Origin: Bremia lactucae | Lineage: Eukaryota > Oomycota > Peronosporomycetes > Peronosporales > Peronosporaceae | Direction: 5' to 3' | Assembly (NCBI RefSeq): GCF_004359215.1 | Contig: NC_090619.1 | Span: forward strand, 5,906,085-5,958,015 | Length of the DNA stretch: 51,931 nucleotides | Shown: positions 41,099 to 50,823 of the stretch, one piece after another | Position numbering within the stretch: the first letter of the stretch is position 1 | Layout: the number at the start of each line of letters is the position of its first letter | Position numbers and translations under genes: made by a program | The notes under the pieces: model-generated | Database searches by the model: none | Told to the model about the DNA's origin: nothing | Seen by the model: the letters and a program-made list of their open reading frames with translations, nothing else

Positions 41099-43411
41099 AT
41101 GCGAAATCAAGCAGGTAGAAATAAGTACGAGCTCCTAGCAGAGGACGGCGAGACGTCTACTTCGTCACTTCCAAGACGTACATACCTCTTCAAGCGTGCG
41201 GCTTTTCTTTTAATTATCGCACTATGTGGCGTTGCGATCGTTGGCGTCCTATTGATTACTTTTGGTCGAGACGTGGTCCCTTTGTCTTCGAGGATGAAAC
41301 TTTTCAGTATGACGGCCGATAATGAATCGAGTAAAAGCAAAAATCAAGTCGGATTTCGTTTAAAATCAGATCCAGTGTTGCTAGAGGATGGTAGTGACCT
41401 CTTTGTCTCGTGGGAGGGGGAAGCAGCTGTCGCTTTAACTGATCGCGACTTCCTGACTCTCAGTTGCGGTCCCACGAATAATTATCAAGATTTTATTGCA
41501 ATGAAAAACGCCACTGATTCCGACAACCATTCAATACGCTTCTATAATCTCTACATGCTAAGATGCAATTATACAGTCATATACTTTAATTATGACAAAC
41601 AAACGAACATGGCTAGCCCGATCGCAAAGCTTGAGGTTGGCATGAAAGAGCCATTTGAGACACCAAAACATGGGCACTTAAGTCTCACTGATGATGACAA
41701 CGCCATGGCCATCATGTTTAACTCTGGTTCGAAAAAGACCCCGATGGTAAAATACGGCGAGAATCCAAAAGATTTAAAGTTTCATGCAACGGGAACCACG
41801 ACGACCTACAGAGCTGACGATCTGTGAGTATTATGAAGGAGAAATTATATATAGGTGCGCTTACTTTCATGTTTAGATGCCAAGCCCCAGCTAATGTCAC
41901 TGGACAGCAATCTTACCGGGATCCTGGGTATATGCATACGGTCATCATGACAGATCTCAAGCCAGAGACTCTATATTACTATCAATATGGCCTCGAAGAC
42001 GTGAATGCGATGAGCCAAGTGCGGTCGTTTAAGTCGAAGGCACATACGAATTCAAGACATGCTAAATTTATTGCGTATGCTGATATGGGCTCGTGGGGTG
42101 CAACGACTGCTGGAAGGGTCTACAAAGATGTGACGGAGCGAGGATACGATACATTTTTGCTGCACTTTGGCGATATCAGGTACTTTAAGCGTGCTCATTT
42201 TTGTACATGTCTTTTCTTTGTATGACCTATGGTGCATAATTGTCTGAAGCTATGCGCGAGGCGATGGTCGCGTTTGGGATCATTTTTTTCATATGATTGA
42301 GCCCTACGCAACTAGGGTGTAAGTTTGTTGATTGTATGCCGGTATAAATCTCTGTATTTATCTAATTCTGTACGTCTATTAACGTGGATACATTATAGTC
42401 CGTATATGGTTGGCATTGGCAATCGTAAGTGCCCCGTGTACTCTATATAACGTCAGTGGAATGATCGCTTTATGACGAAAAGCCACTGTTCGTAGATGAA
42501 TATGACTACGATGAGGGCGGGATTCATGATCTAAGTGGTGGGATGTTGCCGTATGGTGGAGGCTTTAATCCATCGTGGGGCAATTTTGAGCATGATTCGG
42601 GTGGAGAATGTGGTGTTCCAATGCACCATCGATGGCATGGTACTATTGTATGCATCCATTTCTTGGTTCGTAAGAATGAGCTGATTTGTCTGCCATTCTT
42701 GTAGCTCCTGGCACGGGAAATGGGATATACTGGTACTCCTTTGACTATAGTGGCATTCATGTCATTCAAATGTCAACTGAGCACAATTGGACTCGAGGAT
42801 CAGAGCAATATGAATGGCTACGACATGATTTAGAGCAAGTAAATCGTAGCGTCACGCCTTGGGTGGTGTTGACTGCTCACCGCATGATGGTAATAAATGT
42901 TCGAATAAAGCAAGCATGCATCACGTCTATTTGCTTCTAAAGTAATTTGTGATGGATGTAGTATACGACCCAGATGTATATTGATGGGGATATGAATGTT
43001 TCGTACAAGTTTCAGGAAGAAGTTGAAGATTTAATTTACAAGCACCGTGTGAATCTTATGATGGTACTTTACAACGATGTAACTCTTGGTTGATAAGCAT
43101 GATGTGCACTAATCGTACGAACGGACTATTAGGTTGGTCACGAACATGCCTACGAACGCAGCTGCCCTCTTTATAAAAACGAATGCGTCGCTGATGGCAG
43201 AGGCACAGTACACATTGTAGTGGGTACGGCTGGATTTCCAATGGGGGACGAGCCCTTTTCTTCTACATATGGAAATTGGAGCCTAAGTCACGTCAACGAC
43301 TATGGATATCTTCGTATTGCCACAAGTCCGGACGATATCCATATCCAATTTGTACTTAACCAGAATGGCAGCATTTACGACGAGTTCGTCATCGCACCTT
43401 GGAAGGATTAA
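41099..43411 (+). CDS. Membrane-anchored purple acid phosphatase (8 exons)
   Basis: Binuclear-metal phosphoesterase. Exons: 41099-41823, 41877-42179, 42250-42318, 42399-42424, 42496-42639, 42705-42889, 42962-43063, 43133-43411; all introns are GT...AG, 53-80 bp, and the product is 610 aa. A hydrophobic segment at about 35-54 after a basic stretch suggests a type II membrane anchor. The fibronectin-like N-terminal PAP domain (HGHLSLTDDDNAMAIMF) precedes the catalytic domain. All five metal motifs are present: ADMG (D311), GDISYARG (D341, Y344), GNHE (374-377, split by an intron), LTAHR (H481) and GHEHAYER (H521, H523). The STEHNW and SEQYEWLRHDL text places it with the larger, NPP-like plant PAPs. 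The active site should face the lumen or outside. Splice sites were set by reading-frame and motif continuity. Confidence 0.88.
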
Positions 43412-43481
43412 TGAAATATCAACTTCGAGATACTAATTTGAAGCATCTTTTATAAGGAATGTCTGGACCCACCCCAGGTTT

Positions 43482-43823
43482 TTGCTAAACTCACCCCACA
43501 TATGTTCAAGGTATTTTGATTGGATAGAAGTAATCCCGTTAATTGCGACTGAATTGGCCATCAGGAATTATGTTGGAGGTGACGCAAAGAATCCTATTTC
43601 TCTCGAACCAAAACCTACTATGCATACAGACAACACGCTGAATAAAAATTCAAAAGGAAATATGGCTGTCTTTGATCTGGTAAGATATACATGGCAAACA
43701 TTGGAACAAGCTAAACAGGAGACACACTCTACAGCTTCGGAAGATCATTTCCACCTCAAGGCTGCAATAATTAAAAAGTTGAATCACCAGGCAAATGGTG
43801 AAGTAAGGGTAAAGGTTCCTTAA
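43482..43823 (+). CDS. Hypothetical ORF fragment
   Basis: 113 codons starting at a TTG, so the true start is unknown; the text from DWIEVIPLIATELAIRNYVG to the end looks coding. Not recognised. It begins 71 bp after the phosphatase stop and ends three bases before a Gypsy LTR, so it may be the last exon of a gene that was cut, or a pseudogene. Its first in-frame ATG is inside (MHTDNTLNKN). Confidence 0.3.
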   Translation: MLNSPHICSRYFDWIEVIPLIATELAIRNYVGGDAKNPISLEPKPTMHTDNTLNKNSKGNMAVFDLVRYTWQTLEQAKQETHSTASEDHFHLKAAIIKKLNHQANGEVRVKVP

Positions 43824-43826
43824 TGT

Positions 43827-44275
43827 TGTAACGGGTGTGTCCTTACATGAAATTAACACTTAAAGTTTGTTAATTAATATATTATCTAAAAGGTAGATAA
43901 TATTTGGAGAATATTATTTTACATGGTAATATTCTAAAGGCTTATCTATTGGTAGATATAGACCATTATATCTACTTTCTCCGCGGTTCAGTCAGCGCTG
44001 GACGCGCGAAAGAGAAAGACAGATTAGACTTTGGTACATATTTTGTATAAGTTTATAATTTTAAGTGAGTATTAAGTAAATAGACAAGAAGATATGTATT
44101 AATATAAATTATATTAATACAGTTTTTAATTAACCATCTTTAAAGCAAGTGTTTTAAAGAGAAGACTTCCTCTGCACGCACTAGTGTAAGTGAAGTGACG
44201 TAAGGCACCACTCGCAACTGAAGCAGTGCGAAGTGGACTGTACTGAAGCAGTACAAGCCGTAGTGCCCCGTTACA
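43827..44275 (+). repeat. 5' LTR, family-A Gypsy
   Basis: TGTAACGGGTGTG...GTGCCCCGTTACA, 449 bp; reverse-complement copy of the LTRs at 1951-2402 and 4956-5414. Followed by CC and TAGTAGCAC, a PBS with its G mutated. Confidence 0.88.
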
Positions 44276-44331
44276 CCTAGTAGCACTTTGTAATCCGTCC
44301 AAGGACCACATTTCCCACATCTAACATTGAC

Positions 44332-45349
44332 ATGTTAGATGATAGTGGGAATACACATCACGTTTCCCGTGGAAGCTTCTCCTATCTAAGTGACATAGAA
44401 AGGAGTGCGGTCGAAAGAATGAATTCGACCGTAGGAAACAATGCAATCTTGGCAATGCTGTCCAATTTGGACAGAAATGCCCTCCATTCAGCCATCGCCA
44501 TGTTCATACAACATGAACTTGACGAGATGAAGGAAAAAGTAGCCTTGCTGGTTCAGCAAGGCTCTGAACAGGCAGAACTAATGAGGTCACAACAGGTACA
44601 GACCCCTGTACCTGGGATGACGCAAGCGCGTCGTCCCGAAACCTAAAAAATTGACATCTCTAAGTATAGGAAAGTTAAAGAAGACTCCCTCTTGAGATGG
44701 TTTGTCGAGTTGGACGATGCCATAAGGGCACGTCACATCGTCGACGAGCAAATGCAAGTCGCATTCGCTCAATCAAATCTAGCAGGTCGTGCCAAAACTT
44801 GGGCATTGGGCCTTAAGTTGCGCGACCCATATGTCTTTTTGTGGTTAGAGACTTTTTAAAGCCCGGCTCAAACAGACGTTTGAACCGCCAAGGGCTGAGT
44901 TCAGAGCTCGATCAGAGCTTCCGAAACTCAAGCAAGGCAAGCGTGATGTTCACGCATATGCCCAGCACATACGACTCTTAGCAAATTGTATCACGAACAA
45001 TCCAGTTCATGAACACACGTAAATTACGGTGTTCATGCAAGGTCTTACGGATGGTCCCGTAAAGACCCACCTGTTCCGCTTGGAACAGGATACGCTTGAA
45101 GAAGCAATATCGGTTGCGGAACAGGAGGACTTTAGCTTGAGACAGGCTCAAGCTAGTTCGTCATCGTATCGTCCTCCAAGACGACACGAGCTGGGAGGTC
45201 CAGAACCGATGGATCTCTCTTATGTCGAAAGCGAGAAACCTCGCTATTCGAACAACAAGCGATCGCAGAAATGCAATCGCTGCCAAAAATTAGGACACTA
45301 CGCTCATGAGTGTAGTGCTCCACACCCAGTACCGAGAAGTACTGACTGA
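44332..45349 (+). pseudogene. Gypsy gag (family A, full copy)
   Basis: MLDDSGNTHHV start, SYLSDIERSAVERM, a TAA at 44644-44646, then RWFVELDDAIRARH, a frameshift near 44850, a TAA near 45019, then FMQGLTDGPVKTHLFRLEQD and zinc knuckle CNRCQKLGHYAHEC. A stop after RSTD (45347-45349) precedes the normal gag end. The original tail PKNGRGQ is still readable just upstream of the TAA in the frameshift hairpin. Confidence 0.8.
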
Positions 45350-45357
45350 ACCTAATT

Positions 45358-46431
45358 ATGGACCGAATGCCAAAAAGGGCAACGGTCGCGGGTCCGACGT
45401 TGTTGCGAATCGCAACAGCGAGGCGGACTGCCAAAAAATGGTCGGGGTCAGTAAGGGCGCAACGCCCTAATGATCCAGCAACATCAAGAGAATTTGCAAA
45501 TCTTTTGACTAAAGTTGCTCCAGACACACAATCAATATGTGTCGGTGCACCTGGTGATGAGGTATCCCTCATCACCTTGAAGTTGAAAGTGACAAATGAT
45601 TTGTCACTTATAGCCCTAGTGGACTGTGGGGCCTCGAATAACTTTATTCGTCGCCAGTCGCTAGAGGGTCGTACGCTCAAATATGTTGAGCGCGACATCA
45701 CTCCAACGAGGATGACGGTGCGTCTAGCGACAGGCGCATCGATAACAGTAATGAAACGCGTAGTGAAATTTCACTACACGTTAAAAGATATACAATACGA
45801 TGATGGTTTCATCGTACTGGATTTGGATGTCAAATTTGATGTCATCCTAGGTCTACCTTGGCTCAGAAAATACGAGCCAAGGATCAGCTGGCAGCATCGA
45901 TCCGTAAAGATGCCTGCCACTTGTTCATCAGATGGCCATCTGATGAACGTCTTGGAGCGTCCACAAGCGTGTGGATGTACTACGAGTGAGTGCGATGGCC
46001 TCACTTGTGGTACGGTCGTTAGTACGACTGCACAAGATCACAGTGTGATTACTAATCACCCTGTGGAGTCAGCTGCCGGCGGCTATGCGAATGCACAGGC
46101 AGCGCCGAAGGTCCACCACTCGAATAAGTCGAGTGGATTGAGACATGAATGTCCGCCTAGCGGGCGACATTCAAAGAAGATACCGGTTGTCCGAAATGGA
46201 CAACACGATGATCCTAGGTCGAGTAGAAAGTCCACCGTAGAGGGCCCAACTGTGACATCGCAATCACAGCCGGAAGACATTGAGGGAATAAGTCCCCACG
46301 TACTTGAGGAGAAATCTCCTCAAATAATTAATGCTGATGTGACTAGACTCCAGCATCCCGAGGGATTCATCCCTTGGCAGCCTGTGGATATATACCTAGA
46401 AAAAAACCGAGACATTGAATGTCTTGGTTAA
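45358..46431 (+). CDS. Gypsy protease region (family A, full copy)
   Basis: Active site LVDCGASNNFIRRQ, then VILGLPWLRKYEPRISWQHR and a long linker, in a 357-codon open stretch that already includes the -1 frame upstream of the hairpin. It ends by a frameshift at 46431 in a run of A (46402-46408); the linker continues in the overlapping frame 46415-46711 (LVNDGSREGAYNLDL). Confidence 0.8.
   Translation: MDRMPKRATVAGPTLLRIATARRTAKKWSGSVRAQRPNDPATSREFANLLTKVAPDTQSICVGAPGDEVSLITLKLKVTNDLSLIALVDCGASNNFIRRQSLEGRTLKYVERDITPTRMTVRLATGASITVMKRVVKFHYTLKDIQYDDGFIVLDLDVKFDVILGLPWLRKYEPRISWQHRSVKMPATCSSDGHLMNVLERPQACGCTTSECDGLTCGTVVSTTAQDHSVITNHPVESAAGGYANAQAAPKVHHSNKSSGLRHECPPSGRHSKKIPVVRNGQHDDPRSSRKSTVEGPTVTSQSQPEDIEGISPHVLEEKSPQIINADVTRLQHPEGFIPWQPVDIYLEKNRDIECLG
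45433..45472 (+). promoter_or_regulatory. -1 frameshift signal, full Gypsy copy
   Basis: A-AAA-AAT (45433-45439; gag frame CCA AAA AAT), 9-nt spacer (45440-45448), hairpin 45449-45472 with arms CAGTAAGGGCG and CGCCCTAATG. The gag stop here is TAA instead of TAG, and the stem has lost pairing near its base. Confidence 0.6.
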
Positions 46432-47560
46432 TGACGGATCAAGAGAAGGCGCTTATAATCTTGATCTGTGTGCGCCTCCGAAGTTAACTTCGGAGATAAC
46501 TCAATTGCCAACCCTAGAACCTAAGCGGTTCTTGAGCGATCTGCATGGTAGTAAAATCAAGCAGATCTGCGTACTCGTCACAGAGGACGATTACGTAACC
46601 GACATTCGGTCAGCGGTAATTTTTGCAGAGAACGAACGGGTTCTTAGCAGCTCATCGATGGACAAAGGTGTCCTCGATGTGAAGACTCGGATTGAGAAAA
46701 ATACTACTTAATCCTGGGAGTCACTTAAGATAAATCCTTTGTATAAGGATTCAATTGAATTCAGGGATGTATTTCTTAAAACAATTCCATGCGAGTTTGC
46801 CTAAGGATAAAGGCACTCGACAGAAGATCGAGCTCAAACCGGGCTCGAAGTACTGTGTCATGAAGTAGTGGCTACTGCCTCGTGAACAAGTACTTGCGAT
46901 CGATAAATTCTTTATCGATCGATTAAAAGCGGGCCATGTGAGGGAGTTAACCTCGCCACATAGCTCTCTGATCTCTGTATGCGAAAGGCCACAGGAGAGT
47001 GGCAAATAGTGCACGCATTCAATAAACTGAATGCTGCAACGGTACCAGCCCAAACGCCGATACCTAGAAAAGACGTAATCATAGATGGTATGTCTAAGAG
47101 TACCTTATTTTCGTCTATGGATCTGACGGATGGATTTTATCAGATCCTTATGCGTGAACGGGACATCCCATCCACTGCAGTGAGCATTGCCAACGGGGTG
47201 CCCTAAGAATGGCTAGTAATGCCACAGGGGCTTAGTTACGGCCCTGCAACATTCAACAGATGCGTAACGAATCAATTGAGACCGGTGCGAGAAGTCGCAC
47301 CGAGTTATTTTGACGATGTGTTCGTCCACAGCCGAGCCATGGACGGAAATACGGACGTGGAAGTTCATAAAACTCGCGTCCGTCAGGTTCTTACACTTAT
47401 ACGAAAGCATATTTTTACGCAAATCTCAAGAAGTGTATATTCGCTGCAAACGATATACCACTTCTTGGGCGCATCGTCGGTAAGCATGGCGTGCGCCCTG
47501 ATCCCGAAAAGATCAAGGGACTCAAAAAGTTCCTTGGATTAGCGGCGTACTTGCACAAGT
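46415..47560 (+). pseudogene. Gypsy reverse transcriptase (family A)
   Basis: Linker AVIFAENERVLSSSSMDKGV, stop at 46709-46711, then RT: WQIVHAFNKLNAATVPAQTP, FSSMDLTDGFYQILMRERDI, PQGLSYGPATFNR, catalytic SYFDDVFVHSRAMDG (FDD core intact) and a degraded thumb with KKFLGLAAYLHKY. Breaks near 46800, 47205 and 47540. Confidence 0.85.
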
Positions 47561-48191
47561 ACCCCCGCAATTATGCAGAGATGACAGTTCATCTCTCTCG
47601 TCTCTTGAAAAGACGAGAAATAGTTATGGAACGCTGATTGTCAGCGTTCGTTTGAAGGTATCAAGCAAAGCTTGATGCTATCACCCATCTTGGCGAATGC
47701 AGGTCAAGACAGACCATTCCATGAGGCCTGTGACGCCAGCGATTTCGCAATCGGCTGCGCGTTACTGCAATACGATGGAAGGCGCGGAGCGCGTCGTCTG
47801 TTACCAATCGCGTCAGCTACAACCAGCTGAACGCAATTTCCCAGTGCATGACAAGGAACTCCTTGCCATGAAATATGCCCTGGCTAAGTTTAAGGTCTAT
47901 CTCCTCGGATATAAAATGTTTATCGTGTATACAAACCATGCGTCAAGACGCACGGCCGTAAATAGCCCACACCTCTTGCAAAGAATGGCGATGTGGCTAT
48001 CCGTTTTCACGGTGCATAATTTCTCCGTGGAATATAAACCAGGACGACTTAATGTCGTCGGTGATGCGTTATCACGCCTACTTTATTTCGAGCCGGCTGC
48101 GCAATCCAACAGTGAAATTAATCTCACTGTTGCAACACTTATTCCAAGTGTTCCGTCATCAACTTTGTCTGGTGACATAAAGAAAGCCTAA
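47560..48191 (+). pseudogene. Gypsy RNase H (family A)
   Basis: CYQSRQLQPAERNFPVHDKE and LLAMKYALAKFKVYLLGYKM, then VEYKPGRLNVVGDALSRL. The N-terminal part (the counterpart of DASDFAIGCALLQYDG) is in a different frame, so a shift occurred near 47780. Confidence 0.8.
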
Positions 48192-48230
48192 GCGGAAGGT
48201 AAAGACCTTCTGCGTTTAATTGATGATCTG

Positions 48231-48964
48231 ATGAATCCATCTAATAAATCTATTAAAGATATACCGGTTTTGTACCATTCGTCACCCGATCGATACACAA
48301 CACGCAACGGCTTATTGTTTTACACAGACGTTGCCAGCGACACTTCACGTGTCGTCGTCCTAGCTCACAATGATTTGCGCTTGCGCGTCATGTATGAGTG
48401 CCACGATGCACCAACCAGTGGGCATCGTGGACGTGAAAAAACTTATCTCACAGTAAGTCGCGACTTTTCCTGGCCTCGCCAGAATGAGTTCGTGCGCAAT
48501 TACATTCGTGCTTGCGAGTTATGTCAACGGGTGAAGCCTAGCCCCCTTCACCCCGTGCGCCTCTCCAATCTCTACCACTTCCGGCATAGTGTTTGCAGTC
48601 CGTATCTACGGACTTCGTCTTCGGATTTCCCGAAGACGATCACAAACACAATGGAATCCTTGTTTTTGTTGACAGATTCAGCAAGATGGTACATCTTGCT
48701 GCAGTACCAGAGTCGATCACGGCTCCGGGCTGTGCCCGTGTCTTTATCGACACTGTATTCAAACTCCGCGGGTTACCCCGCGAACTGGTGTCGGATAGAG
48801 ATCCACGGTTTACGGCGGAGTTTTGGCAATCAATGTTCCGATCTCTAGGGACACGGCTGACTATGTCAACTTCTGATAATCCAGAGACAGATGGTCAGAC
48901 GGAACGCGTAAATCGCGTCCTTGAAGAGATACTTCGAGGTTACGTCCAATTGTATCCGAATTAA
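48231..48964 (+). pseudogene. Gypsy integrase (family A)
   Basis: Zinc-binding HHCC: HDAPTSGHRGREKTY and CELCQRVK. Core: D in VSTDFVFGFPEDDHKHNG, D in SDRDPRFTAEFW, E in TDGQTERVNRVLEEILRGY, split over two frames (shift near 48590), with a TAA at 48962-48964. Only a short C-terminal stretch follows before the Copia insertion at 49113. Confidence 0.85.
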
Positions 48965-49112
48965 AGCGAGTTTTTACCGATGGTCGAATTTGCCATCAAA
49001 AATTAGTGCATGCGTCTATAATGCATACACCGTTCTTTGTGAATGGCTTACGCCATCCACGTAGACCCACCCAATTAGAGGGATCCTCTAGTTTAACGGG
49101 GTGGGTGGATTC

Positions 49113-49538
49113 TGTTGAAGATTGATGTATTCATCGAAAGTCTTGCACTTTATGCATATGCGTGTAAACGGGATCGAATGACAAGAATGATACGGAGAAG
49201 TTGAGTGTGGAAAATATCGTGTGTTGTGGCTCAGTCGGGTAATGCATGGCGGTGCGACCCACTGGTCACCGGTTCGATACCCGGTAACGACAAAAAGTAA
49301 AACCTTCGGGAACTGGTGTTTGGGGTTCACCAGCACTGTACCGCCAGACAGTGACGTCCCCCATTGTATGGTAGTCCACATATCTGGGAAAGGGGGCGTA
49401 GCAAACGATAGGAAATAATTAACGGTAGGACAAAGTTAACGGTAGGATAAAGTTAAACTCAAAATATAACTTACTTTCCGGTTTGCAATCTCGACCGTAA
49501 GCCCATCTTCAAGCTCATAGCGTGAACGTAAATTAACA
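49113..49538 (+). repeat. Presumed 5' LTR, Copia element 2
   Basis: TG...CA ends, 426 bp, directly followed by the PBS. Holds a tRNA-like promoter pair at 49227-49281, either an inherent part or an inserted SINE. Confidence 0.55.
49220..49400 (+). repeat. tRNA-derived SINE-like segment
   Basis: Perfect pol III A box TGGCTCAGTCGG (49227-49238) and B box GGTTCGATACC (49271-49281), 44 nt apart as in tRNA genes. The acceptor stem (49220-49226 with 49285-49291) pairs only partly and no good anticodon stem forms, so this is a tRNA relic or SINE head. A non-tRNA body follows to about 49400. No clear target duplication. Confidence 0.55.
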
Positions 49539-49550
49539 GGTTATGAGCCC
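49539..49550 (+). promoter_or_regulatory. Half-tRNA primer-binding site containing an ATG (Copia 2)
   Basis: GGTTATGAGCCC directly after the LTR; perfect 12-nt complement to the initiator tRNA-Met anticodon arm GGGCTCATAACC. Its ATG (49543-49545) is in frame with the long gag ORF. Confidence 0.7.
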
Positions 49551-50823
49551 AAGCAACGACTCCGGTTTCAAGATTGAGAAATAAAACCTAAAACAAATAA
49601 TAAAGGTGTTTCAAATTTTAAAGAACCTCCCCCCTTTTAACGGCTTAAACTACGTGCTATGGAGCTACAAGATGAAGATGTACCTCATGTCCAAGGGGTT
49701 GTGGGGAGCTGTCTCTGGTGTAGACGCTCCGAATGCTGTAAAGGAGCAGCAAGCGCACGCTGTAATTGCGCTGAATCTGAGTGACGCGCAGTTGATGCAC
49801 ATTATCGACGCGACGACGGCGAGAGAGGCGTGGGGAAGGCTGGCGAAGTTTCATCGCACACAAGACATGGCGAATCGACTTTGGCTTAAGGAGAAGTTTG
49901 CGTCGTTTAAGTACACAGCTTCAAGCATCAGTGGTCACGTGACAGAGCTTGAAGACCTAGTCATGAAGATGAATAGCGCCAACTGCGGGCCAAGTGAAGA
50001 GGACGTATGTGCGGTGATGCTGAGGAGTTTGCCTGCAAGCTACGAGAGCTTAGTGCAGGCGTTTCGCATGTCAGTGTCAAGTTTTAATTTCAGCGACCTC
50101 GTGAGCAAATTAATTGCTGAGGAAGTGCGGCACAAGGACACAGCACGTGTAGAAGAAACAATGGCTCTTTACACAAGTAAGAGAAACGGAAAGCAGCACC
50201 TCAAGAAGCAGCACGAATGGCGTGCTAAGAAACCTTCAGGAGCGTGTTTTAACTGTGGCAAGGTCGGCCACTATGCTAGAAATTGCCGTTCAAGTCGTGG
50301 ACCAAGGGAAACACGAGAAGGAGGACACGACCACTCCAACATCACATTTAATGCAAGCGAAGGGTCCGTCAGCGACTGCCGGGTTATGGACAGTGGCGCA
50401 TCTGCACACATGTGCAAGGACCGGGAAGCTTTTGTGGAGTATGAGGAAGTGTGCCAGGCGCGCCGTATATCAAGCGCGAAGAGTAATGTGAAGCTCAAGG
50501 TCATCGGTCACGGAACGGTGAAGCTGCGCGTTTGGACCGGACATGCTTGGATCGACGCTCGCCTCGAGAACACTCTTCATGTCGAAAATCTGTCAAAGAA
50601 TTTATTCTCACTTACGGCTGCATCAGCGCGAGGCATGACGGTGGAGATCACGCGCAAGGAGTGCGTCGTGAAGCGGGGCAGGACACCAGTTGCCACTGGA
50701 AGGAAGCAGGGCTTCCTGATGTACCTCAACGTTGAGGCTGGTGCGGAGTGTCACGTAGCCGCGAGAGCGAGCTATGGCACAGAAGACTGGGTCACGCATC
50801 GTACGGGACGATTAATGATATGA
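49543..50823 (+). pseudogene. Copia gag-protease (element 2)
   Basis: From the PBS ATG the frame reads MSPSNDSGFKIEK, a TAA (49582-49584), then stays open from about 49585 to 50823. Gag: LPPFNGLNYVLWSYKMKMYL, the helical UBN2-type region, zinc knuckle CFNCGKVGHYARNC. Protease DSGASAHMCKDREAF. The frame then approaches the GAG-pre-integrase part and is lost at 50821-50823. One nonsense codon separates the presumed start from the rest, so it is called broken. Confidence 0.78.

Larger units (their letters stand above)
43827..49112 (+). mobile_element. Ty3/Gypsy element (family A), all pol domains, interrupted on the right
   Basis: 5' LTR, PBS-like site, gag, protease, RT, RNase H, integrase in Gypsy order. 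It is the closest relative in the window of the gag-PR-only element. Gypsy text can be followed to about 49110, where a Copia LTR begins, so the 3' end is outside the window. Several stops and shifts make it non-autonomous now. Confidence 0.88.

Noticed and set aside
49220..49291. Functional tRNA gene
   Set aside because: A and B boxes are perfect, but the acceptor and D stems pair poorly, the T loop would need an extra base and no anticodon stem forms.
49088..49381. 97-codon minus-strand ORF (MWTTIQWGTS...)
   Set aside because: Covers the tRNA-like segment and LTR in antisense; such ORFs are typical misannotations of repeats.
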